Counted from the stretch's first letter, positions 7,119 through 14,730 are shown. The stretch: DNA of 21,570 bases from Baffinella frigidus (GCA_026770585.1 MU646515.1:282197-303766), one strand, 5' to 3'. Program-made: numbers and translations. Notes: generated by a model not told the origin, from the sequence alone.

Positions 7119-7226
7119 GTACACCAAACTCTATCACCTCCACTTCACTTTCACCGCTAGTGCCACGTTCTCAGCCGATGATAAAATCCACTCCCCGTCT
7201 TTTTTTTCTTTCTCTATTGCTCTCAG

Positions 7227-7314
7227 CTTATAACGAGTGATCCAACAACAACCCTGCTCAAAATCGCCTTGTTCGTGCAGTACGCCTACCCGCAAGCGGT
7301 GCAAGACACCTTCG
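7227..7314 (+). CDS. Exon, unrecognised
   Basis: LITSDPTTTLLKIALFVQYA, then YPQAVQDTF, after a strong pyrimidine tract and TCTCAG. The end at G|GTTTGC (7314, phase 1) fits the next exon, which starts with two bases. An alternative end at GA|GTAGAT (7354) would add LRTPLHEYPCHSE but breaks the phase. KIALFVQYAYPQAV is moderately hydrophobic but too short and polar for a confident membrane span. Confidence 0.65.
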
Positions 7315-7394
7315 GTTTGCGAACCCCCCTCCACGAATACCCCTGCCACTCCGAGTAGATTTGTCTTGAGATTCGGAACTGCTCGGATCCAACA

Positions 7395-7690
7395 GATCAC
7401 ACGACCTGCCTCGGTTGCCTCGTGTGCGTCAATTGTCCCGGCTGCAACGGCTGCAACCAGGGCCGGTTTGCTACAATCGGTCGATTCTCCCAGATCACAT
7501 TACCTCCCGGTTGCCTATGTTGCTTCAATGCCTCTGTTGTATGCCTCCCACGGCTGCCCCGGTTGCCTCCATTGCGCAAATTCCTGTGGTGGCCTCAAGT
7601 GCGTCAATTCCTCTGGTTGCCTCAATTGTGTTATTTTTTCTGGTTGCCTCAATCGCGTCAATTCCTCTGGTGGTCTCAAGTGGGTGCTTG
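7395..7690 (+). repeat. Minisatellite, ~30-base unit
   Basis: GGTTGCCTCAATTGCGTCAA, then TTCCTCTGGT, is repeated about five times between 7558 and 7686, with more diverged copies upstream (CGGTTGCCTCGTGTGCGTCAA, near 7410). All three + frames are open, which explains the long frames here; I treat it as intronic because it sits between exons that join in phase without it. It ends next to the CTTGCAG acceptor of 7694. Confidence 0.85.
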
Positions 7691-7693
7691 CAG

Positions 7694-7749
7694 GCGTGGA
7701 GAACTTCCCGTGTGGAAACGAGGGCTACGATCCCAACAACCCGACCCAG
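7694..7749 (+). CDS. Exon, unrecognised
   Basis: VENFPCGNEGYDPNNPTQ between GGTGCTTGCAG and CAG|GTTCTC. Two leading bases complete a glycine codon from 7314 (QDTF-G-VENF); end phase 0. 56 bases. Third codon positions are almost all G or C. Confidence 0.7.
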
Positions 7750-7799
7750 GTTCTCACCCTCCGTCGTTTCTACCTCTCTACATTGAATGGTGTCAATCA

Positions 7800-8935
7800 T
7801 AATCGTGATTGATTGCTTTACAATCTTCGCCCTGCATCAGCGACTCTACAGAAAGGTCCCCCCTTTGCATCCGTTGCTTCACACTAGCGTCGCCCTACAT
7901 CGATCGCTTCACACGCACCTCCTCTCGCTCTGCATCAGCTGCTTTACAATGAAGTCTGGTAAAACGTCATTCCTGGTCTTCTCCGTTTCCTCGACGCTAC
8001 ACTCACGGCATTTTGCTTCTACAACCGATCCTTCCAGCAATTGATGGATTGATTCCTTCGCAAAGATGTTTTCTCGTAGTGTATCAGTTGGTTTTCAATG
8101 AAGTCCATTCCTCCCGGCAGCGGACAACGGCGTGCTGCCTCTCGATCCTTCTAACCATCGATACAATGATTTTTTTACAATGCTTTACACTGACGGGGTT
8201 TGATTCGGCAGCGCACGACAGCTTTACAAATCCGCCCCCCATCTGCACCAGCTGCTGGCGTCTTGCCCGGCATCAGCTGCGTTACACTGACCGCATCCCT
8301 CCCGACAGCGGACGACAACCTGCTGCCTCCAGATCCTTCCAGCAATTGATGCCTTGATTCCTTTGCAAAGATGTTTACTCGACCTGTATCAGTTAGTTTT
8401 CAATGAAGTGATTCCTCCCGGCAGCGGACGACGGCCTGGTGCCTCTCGATCCTCCTAACCATCGATACTATGGTTGCTTTACAATGGTTCACACTGACGG
8501 GGGTTGAGTCGGCAGCGCACGACAGCTTTACAAATCCGCCCCCCCTCTGCACCAGCTGCTGGCTTCTTACCCGGCATCAGCTGCGTTACACTGACCGCAT
8601 CCCTCCCGGCAGCGGACGACGGCGTGCTGCCTCCCGATCCCTCCAGCAATTGATGCTTTGATTCCTTCACAAAGATGTTTACTCGACCTGTATCAGTTGG
8701 GTTTCAATGAAGTCCATTCCTCCCGGCAGCGGACGACGGCGTGCTGCCTCTCGATCCTTCTAACCATCGATGCACTGATCACTTGACATAGATGTTTTCT
8801 CGACCAGCATAAGTTGCTTCACAAATCCGCCCCCCCTCTGCACCAGCTGCTGGCTTCTTGCCCGGCATCGGCTGCGTTACACTAACCGCATTTCTCCCGG
8901 CAGCGGACGACGGCGTGCTGCCTCCCTACCTTCGA
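7800..8935 (+). repeat. ~305-bp tandem array
   Basis: ACAAATCCGCCCCCC followed by TCTGCACCAGCTGCTGG starts at 8226, 8530 and 8822 (spacings 304 and 292). ATTCCTCCCGGCAGCGGACR and TCTCGATCCTYCTAACCATC recur at about 8107, 8409 and 8715 with the same period. Within each unit CGGCAGCGGACGACGGCGTG occurs twice, so there is an internal sub-repeat. A more diverged start is visible back to about 7800 (ATTGCTTTACAATC, GCATCAGCGACTC). No open frame is kept over all copies. The array fills the intron before 8937. Confidence 0.85.
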
Positions 8936-8936
8936 G

Positions 8937-8966
8937 GAGGCCTACCGCCCCATCGCGTCATTCGGG
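8937..8966 (+). CDS. Small exon, unrecognised
   Basis: EAYRPIASFG between CCTTCGAG and GGG|GTCTCT; ten codons, phase 0 at both ends, matching 7749 and 9725. A second copy at 9190 has a better acceptor (TTCTTGCAG) but a stop codon. Confidence 0.45.
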
Positions 8967-8969
8967 GTC

Positions 8970-9715
8970 TCTCTCTTTTCCCCCTTCACCCCTAGATCCT
9001 GAACCCTAACCCCGAATCCCTGACCCCGGACCTCTTAGAGAAAATGTGGGGGCGACAACACGAACGTCTTTCAATCGGAAAGGGCCTGTGCCACCAAACG
9101 TTCAGGGTTAGTGTTTGGCGGTTGGCGGTTAGAGGTTAGGGTTTTGGGGTGAGTGGTTTGGGGTTTAGGGGTGCCTCCTGTTCTTGCAGGAGGCATACCG
9201 CCCCATCGCGTCATGAAGGGTCTGTCCCTTACCCCTTGAACCCTACACTTTAACCCCTAACCCTGTACCTTTACCCCCACTCTCCTACCTGAAAGGGTCT
9301 CTCTCTCTTTCCCTTTCACCCCTAACTCCCTAACCCATCACCTCTAAACCCTAAACGCTAAGCCCTACACCGTCTCTCGAGAACTCCTTCCCCTCCCTTC
9401 ACCCCTCAACACTAACCCTTCACCCCTAATCCCGGACCCCCGACCTGGCGAGATTCGGGTGTGACAACACAAACGTCTTTCAATTGTTCCTAAACCAGGG
9501 ACCTAAAGAGACAATGCCACCAAACCCTAAACCCTAAACCCCTAAACCCTAAACCCTAATCCCTAAACCCTACACCCTACACCCTAAGCCCTAAGCCCTA
9601 AACCCGTAACCCGAAAACCCAAACCCTAAACCCTAAACCCTAAACCCTACATCCTAAACCTTAACCCTACACCCTACACCCTAAACCTTAAACCCTAAAT
9701 CTAAAGCACAAACCC
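8970..9715. repeat. Telomere-like repeats, long intronic tract
   Basis: CCCTAAA variants throughout, nearly perfect at 9524-9715, C-rich on the + strand. An internal stretch at 9108-9175 is G-rich (GGTTAGGGTTTTGGGG), that is, in reverse orientation. Two copies of a unit with GTGACAACACAAACGTCTTTCAAT, 9045-9100 and 9455-9520, lie inside, both followed by GCCACCAAAC. Confidence 0.9.
9190..9219 (+). pseudogene. Second copy of the EAYRPIAS exon, with stop
   Basis: EAYRPIAS then TGA where the intact copy has TTC; donor AGG|GTCTGT. Flanked by the same CATCGCGTCAT and GGTCT as 8937-8966, with about 250 bases between copies. Confidence 0.55.
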
Positions 9716-9724
9716 TCTATGCAG

Positions 9725-9773
9725 GACTTCCTGGGCACGCTGACGACGAACGTACGCCACGGGGCACCTCAGC
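9725..9773 (+). CDS. Exon, unrecognised
   Basis: DFLGTLTTNVRHGAPQ after CTATGCAG, ending at C|GTGTCA (phase 1), which fits the two-base start of 9957. Another donor (AAC|GTACGC) lies inside. Strong G/C third positions. Confidence 0.55.
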
Positions 9774-9956
9774 GTGTCAGACTCCCTCCCAAAACCCTGA
9801 TCCCTGAGCCATGTACCGTAGACCGGGGGCCTTCCTGGTAGAGCGGTTGTGGGAAAACTTGGCCGATTTTCTGAGAAATCCCAAAACCCTGAACCCAAAA
9901 CCCAAAACCACACCCGCGCATCGGATTCGATTTGATTTGATGTGAAGCCGCTTCAG

Positions 9957-10023
9957 ACGGCCCTCCCAACCTGCGAAGATGTGATGCAATTGGAGACGTT
10001 GCACGGGATGTGATCAGGAGAAG
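9957..10023 (+). CDS. Exon, basic segment, unrecognised
   Basis: GPPNLRRCDAIGDVARDVIR, then RR, between GCTTCAG and AG|GTGAGG, the best donor consensus in the window. 67 bases: two bases, 21 codons, two bases; both phases fit the neighbours. A second frame (TALPTCEDVMQLETLHGM) is also open, up to a TGA. The flanks hold GATTTGATTTGAT motifs. Confidence 0.5.
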
Positions 10024-10167
10024 GTGAGGGCAGCTGCTTTCCCGCGCAACAAACCGAATCACATCAAACTAAATTCAAATCTCCCACGAGAGCGGGCGCA
10101 GCGCGTCATAATCTGATTTGATTTGATCACCCCCTCATGTGATTTAATGTGTCCCTCCCGCGAGCAG

Positions 10168-10264
10168 GTGCAACGCGTCCCTTCCGAATGAAGCACCTCC
10201 CTCCAACTTCCTCCCAGAAAAAGATCATCTCGCCCCAACTTTCCCGGACATGCCCCAATCGACG
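10168..10264 (+). CDS. Exon, proline-rich, unrecognised
   Basis: After CGCGAGCAG one base completes a codon from 10023. The frame then reads CNASLPNEAPPSNFLPEKDH, then LAPTFPDMPQST, before GTCCGC (phase 0, matching the 10927 exon). The frame stays open to 10340, so a later donor (G|GTAGCA, 10290) is possible. NAS is a potential N-glycosylation sequon; the proline content suggests a linker. Confidence 0.5.
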
Positions 10265-10293
10265 GTCCGCGCCCAATACCTAGGCCTGGGTAG

Positions 10294-10384
10294 CAAGAAA
10301 CTTGGAAGTCCTTTCGATGGTTTAGCAGAGCCATCGTAGAGCGCGCCACCAATCGCACCCTTGAGGACGTGATTGAAGTCACAG
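10294..10384 (+). pseudogene. Open segment resembling a degraded exon copy
   Basis: QETWKSFRWFSRAIVERATN, then RTLEDVIEVT, is open between GGGTAG and G|GTTTGT. Part of it (GAGCGCGCCACCAATCGCACC) is related at base level to GAGCCGTACGCCACCAATCG in the copy at 10506. It therefore looks like another member of the exon-start array, read in a shifted frame. It cannot be joined in phase with its neighbours. Confidence 0.35.
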
Positions 10385-10416
10385 GTTTGTATCTAAGCAC
10401 GAGGTTGGCACGGCAG

Positions 10417-10947
10417 GTATCGGTGTGGCTACACGAAACTGTCAATCCTAACCCCTTACCCCTAACTCCCTAACCCCCAACCCCTGTCCCCTAAGGGCGT
10501 GGCAGGTTTCAGCGTGGCTGGACGAGCCGTACGCCACCAATCGTGCCTTCATTTGTCAATATGCATTTGTCAATGCAGGTTTCGGTGTGGCTGGACGAGG
10601 TTTCGGTATGGCTGCCGATATCCATTGTGCCTCAGTTCCGTCATGTTCATTTGTGGATGTCAATGCGTGGTTGCAGGTATCGGTGTGGCTTGACATCAGC
10701 GTTCGTCGTCAGCGTTCGCCGAACGCTGATGATCTCGAACTCCATCCTAGCACCCTAAGGCTACCTCTATAGGGCTTCGGGGCGCACCACACACATCTGA
10801 GAGGTCACACTCGGGGTCGGGGCGCGGCAGGTATCGGTATGGCTGGCTGAGATTTCGGTGTGGCTGCTTTCATTGTTACACATTTCCGTTACGTTCATTT
10901 GTGGACGTCAAAATGCGTGGTTGCAGGTATCGGTGTGGCTGGACGAG
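10417..10947 (+). repeat. Array of eight copies of one exon start
   Basis: GTWTCGGTGTGGCTGGACGAG or a close variant begins at 10417, 10506, 10579, 10600, 10677, 10831, about 10852 and 10927. Six copies are immediately preceded by GCAG or GGCAG, an acceptor. The peptide is VSVWLDE. After these 20 or so bases the copies diverge: ...PYATNRAFICQYAF (10506), ...PISIVPQFRHV (10600), ...DISVRRQRSPN (10677). Only the last copy continues as the long exon. TTGTGGATGTCAATGCGTGG is a second repeated piece before 10677 and 10927. Confidence 0.85.
10695..10730. repeat. Nested hairpin inside exon-start copy
   Basis: ATCAGCGTTCG (10695-10705) pairs perfectly with CGAACGCTGAT (10720-10730). Within it AGCGTTCG is repeated at 10711 and can pair with CGAACGCT across one base, so two mutually exclusive stems compete. 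Confidence 0.8.
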
Positions 10948-11000
10948 CCGTACGTGCGGATCTGGAAGGGACAGGCCCGCCTCGCTGAGGACGAACTCCG
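10927..11000 (+). CDS. Exon, unrecognised protein (complete copy)
   Basis: VSVWLDEPYVRIWKGQARLA, then EDEL, between GGTTGCAG and CG|GTCTGC. 74 bases, start phase 0, end phase 2. The CG plus the first base of 11447 makes arginine, giving EDEL-R-QYAAM. Seven start-only copies precede it. Just downstream CTCCGGTCTGC is repeated at 11037, so the donor itself was duplicated. Confidence 0.7.
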
Positions 11001-11070
11001 GTCTGCCTCCACTTTAGGGAACTCCACTTTAGGAAACTCCGGTCTGCGCCAGTTCCCTTGTTCGCAGACA

Positions 11071-11105
11071 GGAATGCTGGGCGTGACGGCCCCTCCTTTC
11101 CTTCG
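11071..11105 (+). pseudogene. Fragment of the QYAAMLGVTAPP exon (copy 1)
   Basis: GACAGGAATGCTGGGCGTGACGG then CCCCTCCTTTCC matches the start of the two exons below with the first codons altered (MLGVTAPPF). It loses similarity after PPF. Confidence 0.5.
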
Positions 11106-11247
11106 CACACCATCACCACCTTCCTCACATCACCATTTCGTGTTTGTCTCAGGCACATCACCATTTCGTGTTGTCTCTGGTTTGCCCAGATAGATGGACA
11201 GAGGCAGCGTCCCAAACAGTTGACGCTCTCCACAATCCGGTTTGCAG

Positions 11248-11326
11248 GCAATACGCAGCGATGCTAGGCGTGACGGCCCCGCCTTTTGCGGCGCTCACCT
11301 TCACGACATTCTTCCATTATTCCAAA
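11248..11326 (+). CDS. Second copy of the QYAAM exon, alternative end
   Basis: After GTTTGCAG one base, then QYAAMLGVTAPPFAALTFTT, then FFHYSK before GTCGCA. The first 21 codons equal those of 11447 with silent changes (GCA/GCC, CCT/CCG, ACC/ACA), so the protein sequence has been kept, suggesting selection. The end differs and gives phase 0, which fits the PKNAYET exon at 11855 better than the longer copy does. Confidence 0.5.
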
Positions 11327-11446
11327 GTCGCACACGTACCCTCACATCCAAGACAAACGGGTGGTTCGCGAGTCTAAAAGCTTTTGGAACTTTGAAGGTC
11401 TGAACGCGGTTAGTTGACACTTTACAAACCCTCAACCCTGAACCAG

Positions 11447-11620
11447 GCAATACGCCGCGATGCTAGGCGTGACGGCCCCGCCGTTTGCGGCGCTCACATT
11501 CACGACATTCCTCGGCCTCGCCCACTTCTCCCCGACGGGAACAACCAAGTTTCTCGATTCCGCCGCGTCCCAGACCACGTACCCTTCGCGGCCCTTCAAT
11601 CGATTTTATCTCAGATTCGC
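11447..11620 (+). CDS. Longest exon (174 bases), possible membrane segment
   Basis: The acceptor is CCCTGAACCAG. One base completes arginine from 11000, then QYAAMLGVTAPPFAALTFTT, FLGLAHFSPTGTTKFLDSAA, SQTTYPSRPFNRFYLRF, ending GC|GTAGTG. About 24 residues (AAMLGVTAPPFAALTFTTFLGLA) are continuously non-charged and could span a membrane; two prolines argue against certainty. Earlier donors (AC|GTACCC, AA|GTTTCT) share phase 2. Fragments of this exon recur at 11681-11705, 11808-11850 and 12033-12055. Confidence 0.65.
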
Positions 11621-11854
11621 GTAGTGTGTGAAAAATTTCTGTGGTTAACTCACGTTTAGGGGTTTAAAATACGTGGGTAAGATTCCGCCGCGTCCTAGAC
11701 CACTTAAGATGACACGAGTGTGTGGTACTTTTCTGTTCGTTGCCAAACCTAACACTTTTCACGATTGTGTGGTAATGTTCGTTGCCGAAGCTAATAGTTT
11801 ATTCGTTGACACACCATCACCACATTCCTCGGCCTCGCACACTTCTCCCTGCAG

Positions 11855-11911
11855 CCCAAAAACGCGTACGAGACCTCTCCGATACAACGCTGTGACTTCA
11901 ATCACGACGTA
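11855..11911 (+). CDS. Exon, unrecognised, frame uncertain
   Basis: Acceptor CTCCCTGCAG, donor GTA|GTAAAG. In frame 0 it reads PKNAYETSPIQRCDFNHDV (G/C-rich third positions). This frame is continuous with a copy of the previous exon's end (TTFLGLAHFSLQ, from 11816). In the frame predicted by the 11620 end, it reads PKTRTRPLRYNAVTSIT and would join 12514 in phase. I cannot decide between them. Confidence 0.4.
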
Positions 11912-11921
11912 GTAAAGGGCT

Positions 11922-11982
11922 TCCGAATTTCATATGAAATTTCCAAATTTCATGTGAAATTTCATATGAAATTTCATATGAA
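11922..11982. repeat. Palindromic TTTCATATGAAA satellite
   Basis: Four to five overlapping copies of the perfect palindrome GAAATTTCATATGAAATTTC or its variants with CATGTG. It lies directly after the donor of the 11855 exon. From 11983 to 12190 only an exon fragment (GCAGACCACGTACCC) is present. Confidence 0.9.
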
Positions 11983-12191
11983 ATTTGCCCCGAACGGAGA
12001 AGTGCGCGAGGTCGAAGAGACCACGTGAAACCTGGACCGCGTCGCAGACCACGTACCCAGCCCTACACATGCACCGTAGATTTTCGGGGGGTTTTGGGGT
12101 CTGTGAAACGTTTGCAGCCGCTATTATCTTGATGGGAAAGCGCTGGTGCGTCTCAGGACCATTCTGACAAATGCACGATTGGATTCACGGT

Positions 12192-12199
12192 CACACACA

Positions 12200-12231
<32 letters not shown>

Positions 12232-12232
12232 A
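12192..12232. repeat. (AC)n microsatellite
   Basis: About twenty AC dinucleotides. Confidence 0.98.
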
Positions 12233-12349
12233 CCGCCTTTTTCGCCTGCTGCAACCTTGTAGACACTTCGAGAGCCTTCTAGACCCTTCTACAGCCTTCC
12301 ACACATGCGTGCACACCGTGACGATTTATTTCAAGTGGACGGGGTGCAG

Positions 12350-12427
12350 AATCACGCCGACGAAAACCGACTGGATGACGGTCGCGATGCTGGCGGGGAC
12401 GAATGATTACACCCTCTTCGACTACTG
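12350..12427 (+). CDS. Exon copy 1 of 3, donor missing
   Basis: After GGGGTGCAG one base, then ITPTKTDWMTVAMLAGTNDY, TLFDYCN. It stops matching copy 2 exactly at CTACTGCAAC, where CTTCTAGACCC repeat sequence begins, so the 3' end with the donor is lost. A piece of the same junction (GCTGCAACCTTGTAGAC) lies at 12248. The unit length is about 165 bases. Confidence 0.45.
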
Positions 12428-12513
12428 CAACCTTCTAGACCCTTCGAGGGCCTTCTAGAGCCTTCTAGACGGCCAATTGCCGTGACAATTTAATTCGAGT
12501 GGACGCGGTGCAG

Positions 12514-12610
12514 GATCACGCTGACGAAAACCGATTGGATGACTGTCGCGATGCTGGCGGGGACGAATGATTACACCTTCTTCGAGTACTGTAACATGCG
12601 CCTCCACCAG
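12514..12610 (+). CDS. Exon copy 2 of 3, complete
   Basis: GCGGTGCAG, one base, then ITLTKTDWMTVAMLAGTNDY, TFFEYCNMRLHQ, then CAG|GTTTCG. 97 bases, end phase 0, which fits 13158. Differences from copy 1 (P/L, L/F, D/E) are conservative. A 20-base trace of its end (AACATGCGCCTCCGCCAG) recurs at 12753. Confidence 0.65.
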
Positions 12611-12971
12611 GTTTCGATCTTTTTCACACCCTCTTCTTTTTCTCCAGCCTTGAGTTGAGTTTTATCGATGAGTTCTCTCGAGCCTTAACTTGAGTTTTCA
12701 CCTACGCCTAAAGTCATGCAGAAACAGCGAACCCGAGTCAAGTAGAGGTAGAACAACATGCGCCTCCGCCAGGCGGTGATGTTTCAGAGATGATGGACTC
12801 AGGATTGGTTGGCTGAAACGGATTTCTTTATTGGGGGAGGCGACACGAGACAAGAGATGTCGAAAGGTCACCTATCCAGAGTTGTATATCACCAAGTATA
12901 CAACGTATACTAAGACTAAAAAGGATTCCAGTAATGGCAACCCCCGTCTAAATAAGGGGTAGGATTCGCAG

Positions 12972-13031
12972 CTGGCGGGGACGAATGAGCATACTACGTT
13001 CTTTGACTACTGCAACGTGCGTCTTCAACAA
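12972..13031 (+). CDS. Exon copy 3, 3' part only, own acceptor
   Basis: GATTCGCAG, then LAGTNEHTTFFDYCNVRLQQ, then GTCAAA. 60 bases, phase 0 at both ends. The acceptor lies inside what is coding sequence in copies 1 and 2. Duplication here has therefore created a shorter, differently phased exon. Between copies (12611-12960) there are only a repeated GAACCCGRGTCAAGYAGAGRTAGAA segment and a GTATAC palindrome. Confidence 0.5.
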
Positions 13032-13157
13032 GTCAAATGCACCTGAAGACCTGGAGTAATAGAGAGACTGGTAATTCATCGGCCATCCAGAAATGGTGAA
13101 CCCGGGTCAAGCAGAGATAGAATGTCTCGGTCTCTGACAGGCGTGGGTTGCTTGCAG

Positions 13158-13210
13158 GTGCGTGCAGGAGGCAAGTCCCTGCAGTTCATCGCCGCTGCCT
13201 TCACCCTCGG
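13158..13210 (+). CDS. Exon, unrecognised
   Basis: VRAGGKSLQFIAAAFTL between TTGCTTGCAG and GG|GTGTGC, start phase 0 (fits 12610), end phase 2. Almost every third position is G or C. Confidence 0.6.
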
Positions 13211-13248
13211 GTGTGCACCCCCCCCCCGGGCCCCACGTTTCCGAAAAG

Positions 13249-13304
13249 ATGTGAAGTTGACGTTGCCGGAAACGGGTCATGGAAGCCGTCCTGGCGCGAA
13301 AGAT
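13249..13304 (+). CDS. Possible exon, unrecognised
   Basis: CEVDVAGNGSWKPSWRER between CCGAAAAG and T|GTTAGG. The start phase fits 13210; the end phase (1) fits only an alternative frame of 13325. The acceptor lacks a pyrimidine tract. Weak. Confidence 0.3.
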
Positions 13305-13324
13305 GTTAGGAACACGCAAGGCAG

Positions 13325-13409
13325 TCACGACCGACCGTCTGGCTTCGGCGTCCGTTCACGAGCCTGCCGGCGGGGCTGTTCCACGTCAGCGTGATGTTTT
13401 TCAACCGTG
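13325..13409 (+). CDS. Exon, unrecognised
   Basis: SRPTVWLRRPFTSLPAGLFH, then VSVMFFNR, between CAAGGCAG and G|GTAGGA. Third positions in this frame are nearly all G or C, which is why I prefer it. Start phase 0 does not fit the preceding candidates, so an exon may have been missed. The end phase (1) fits 13776 read as G-TDGAGD. Confidence 0.5.
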
Positions 13410-13439
13410 GTAGGACGCGCTCATCTCGCGTTGCCGAAA

Positions 13440-13770
13440 CTTTCGACCCCAAAATCTAACCCCTACACCCTAAACCCTAACCCTAGCCCTGAAACCCTCA
13501 TCAGGGCGGAGTATGTGGTGAACCAAAACTCTCTTTCCATCCCCCCCACCTCGGTGCCGAAACCCTAAACCCCAAACCCCAAACCCTACACCCTAAACCC
13601 CAAACCCCAAACCCCGAACCCCGAACCCCAAACCCCAAACCCTACACCCCAAACCCCAACCCTAAACCCTAATCCCGAAACCCTAAATCCTAAACCCCAA
13701 ACCCTAAACCCCAATCCCTAAACCCTAAACCCGAAACCCGAAACCGGGAACCCTAAACCCTTAACTTCCA
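13440..13770 (+). repeat. CCCTAAA/CCCCAAA telomere-like intron
   Basis: Long run of CCCTAAACCC, CCCCAAACCC and CCGAAACCC units, C-rich on +, ending in the AAGCAG acceptor of the next exon. A short non-repeat insertion (AGGGCGGAGTATGTGGTGAA) stands at 13503. Confidence 0.95.
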
Positions 13771-13775
13771 AGCAG

Positions 13776-13861
13776 GTACGGACGGGGCGGGGGACGTTCG
13801 CCTCGACAGCCAACTGGACGCACGCCTGCCACACTGCGGCCATGGCCCGTGCCCCACCACT
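13776..13861 (+). CDS. Exon, frame ambiguous, unrecognised
   Basis: Follows CTTCCAAGCAG. The phase from 13409 gives TDGAGDVRLDSQLDARLPHC, GHGPCPTT with donor ACT|GTCGCC in phase 0, as needed for 14038. Frame 0 gives VRTGRGTFASTANWTHACHT, AAMARA, which is also G/C-rich at third positions. CCCCACCACTGTCGCCCTCT, containing the donor, is duplicated 41 bases downstream. Confidence 0.45.
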
Positions 13862-13924
13862 GTCGCCCTCTGATGGTCCATGCCCCACCACTGTCGCCCT
13901 CTCATGTGTTTAGTGACTGCGGGG

Positions 13925-13951
13925 CGGGGCCTGAACCCTCATCCCCAAACC

Positions 13952-13990
<39 letters not shown>

Positions 13991-14037
13991 ACCCGACACC
14001 CTCAACCCGACACCCTCAGTCCTAAACCCTAAACCAG
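13925..14037 (+). repeat. CCCTCAA repeats ending in an acceptor
   Basis: (CCCTCAA)n, then CCCGACA variants, then CCTAAACCCTAAACCAG. The last unit, with CAG for CCT, is the acceptor of the following exon. Confidence 0.9.
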
Positions 14038-14117
14038 GATGCGACGTGGGACGATGCGGTGATGCGCGCTGCCTACGACGCTGCCCTGGATCCTGAATGC
14101 GCCCCCGACGCCAAAAT
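14038..14117 (+). CDS. Exon, acidic/alanine-rich, unrecognised
   Basis: DATWDDAVMRAAYDAALDPE, then CAPDAK, ending AT|GTCTGC. 80 bases, start phase 0, end phase 2. The AT plus the first G of 14641 restores methionine. Probably helical. A frameshifted copy is at 14226. Confidence 0.7.
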
Positions 14118-14225
14118 GTCTGCCTTCCGCCCCTTCCAGAACCTTCTCGACCATTCTAGACCATTCTAGACACTTCTAGATCCTTCTAATTCGGCATGGA
14201 GGTTCTCGATATTTGTAGACGCGTG

Positions 14226-14277
14226 CAGCCTACGACGCTGCCCTGGATCCTGACTGCGCCCCCCGACGCCAAAATGT
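14226..14277 (+). pseudogene. Second copy of the exon, frameshifted
   Basis: After CGTGCAG, CCTACGACGCTGCCCTGGAT, then CCTGACTGCGCCCCCCGACG: one C more than the intact exon (six against five), shifting the frame. The donor AAAAT|GTCTGCC is kept, so splicing into it would terminate or shift the protein. Confidence 0.65.
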
Positions 14278-14507
14278 CTGCCTCCCTCCCTCTCTTCTAG
14301 AACCTGCTAGAGATTTCTAGACAGTCAAGCACGCGCAAGTGCTATACACAGGTTCCGGGCGCACGCTCAAAAGCTGACACACGTGAACCTTCTAGGCACT
14401 TCCAGAGCCTTCTAGACACTTCTAGACAGACTTGAAGGTTCCATGCACAGTCTCTAGAGACACTCAGAAGCTACTCGGAAGCTGACACGGGTGACCGTTG
14501 GGGCAGG

Positions 14508-14536
14508 TGCGGGCTTCGTTGTCTTCTTCAGCTTGC
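14508..14536 (+). pseudogene. Shortened copy of the 14641 exon
   Basis: TTGGGGCAG, then GTGCGGGCTTCGTTGTCTTC and TTCAGC. Compared with 14641 it lacks the 22 bases coding ESPMYITQ and has no donor. Confidence 0.5.
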
Positions 14537-14640
14537 TTCAGACACTTTAAGAGCCTTCTAGAACGTTCTAGATTATCCAGACGTTCTGGACACACTCCGA
14601 AGCTGACACGCCTGCCCCTTCGGGGTTTCCTTTTGGGCAG

Positions 14641-14710
14641 GTGCGAAAGCCCGATGTACATCACGCAGGGCTTCGTTGTTTTCTTCGTCCCGCTCGGGGA
14701 GGGCGACGCG
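14641..14710 (+). CDS. Exon, hydrophobic segment, unrecognised
   Basis: TTTTGGGCAG, one base, then CESPMYITQGFVVFFVPLGE, GDA, then GCG|GTCTCC. 70 bases, end phase 0. QGFVVFFVPLG is strongly hydrophobic but short, more like a beta strand than a membrane helix. Both phases fit the neighbours. Confidence 0.7.
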
Positions 14711-14730
14711 GTCTCCCCCCCGACCCCCCG

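Larger units (their letters stand above)
14130..14590 (+). repeat. TTCTAGA-rich intron repeats
   Basis: CCTTCTAGACACTTCTAGA and relatives occur at least a dozen times in 14130-14220, 14295-14440 and 14540-14580, and earlier at 12255-12300 and 12430-12475. TCTAGA is palindromic. GAAGCTGACACG closes three of the units just before exon fragments. Confidence 0.8.

Noticed and set aside
7227-7354. Stop codon TAG at 7356 as gene end
   Set aside because: An in-phase donor at 7315 joins to exon 7694, and coding blocks continue far downstream.
7237-7812. 191-codon + strand frame rich in cysteine
   Set aside because: It lies mostly in the 30-base minisatellite, where all three frames are open; exon 7694 is read in another frame that fits its neighbours.
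9524-9715. A real chromosome end
   Set aside because: Exons continue in phase on both sides and the repeats are degenerate, so the tract is internal.
12900-12960. tRNA or small RNA gene
   Set aside because: Small GTATAC palindromes are present, but no cloverleaf or A/B-box pattern could be found here or elsewhere in the window.
14130-14590. TTCTAGAA-type motifs as heat-shock elements
   Set aside because: They occur inside introns as part of a spreading repeat, without a promoter nearby.
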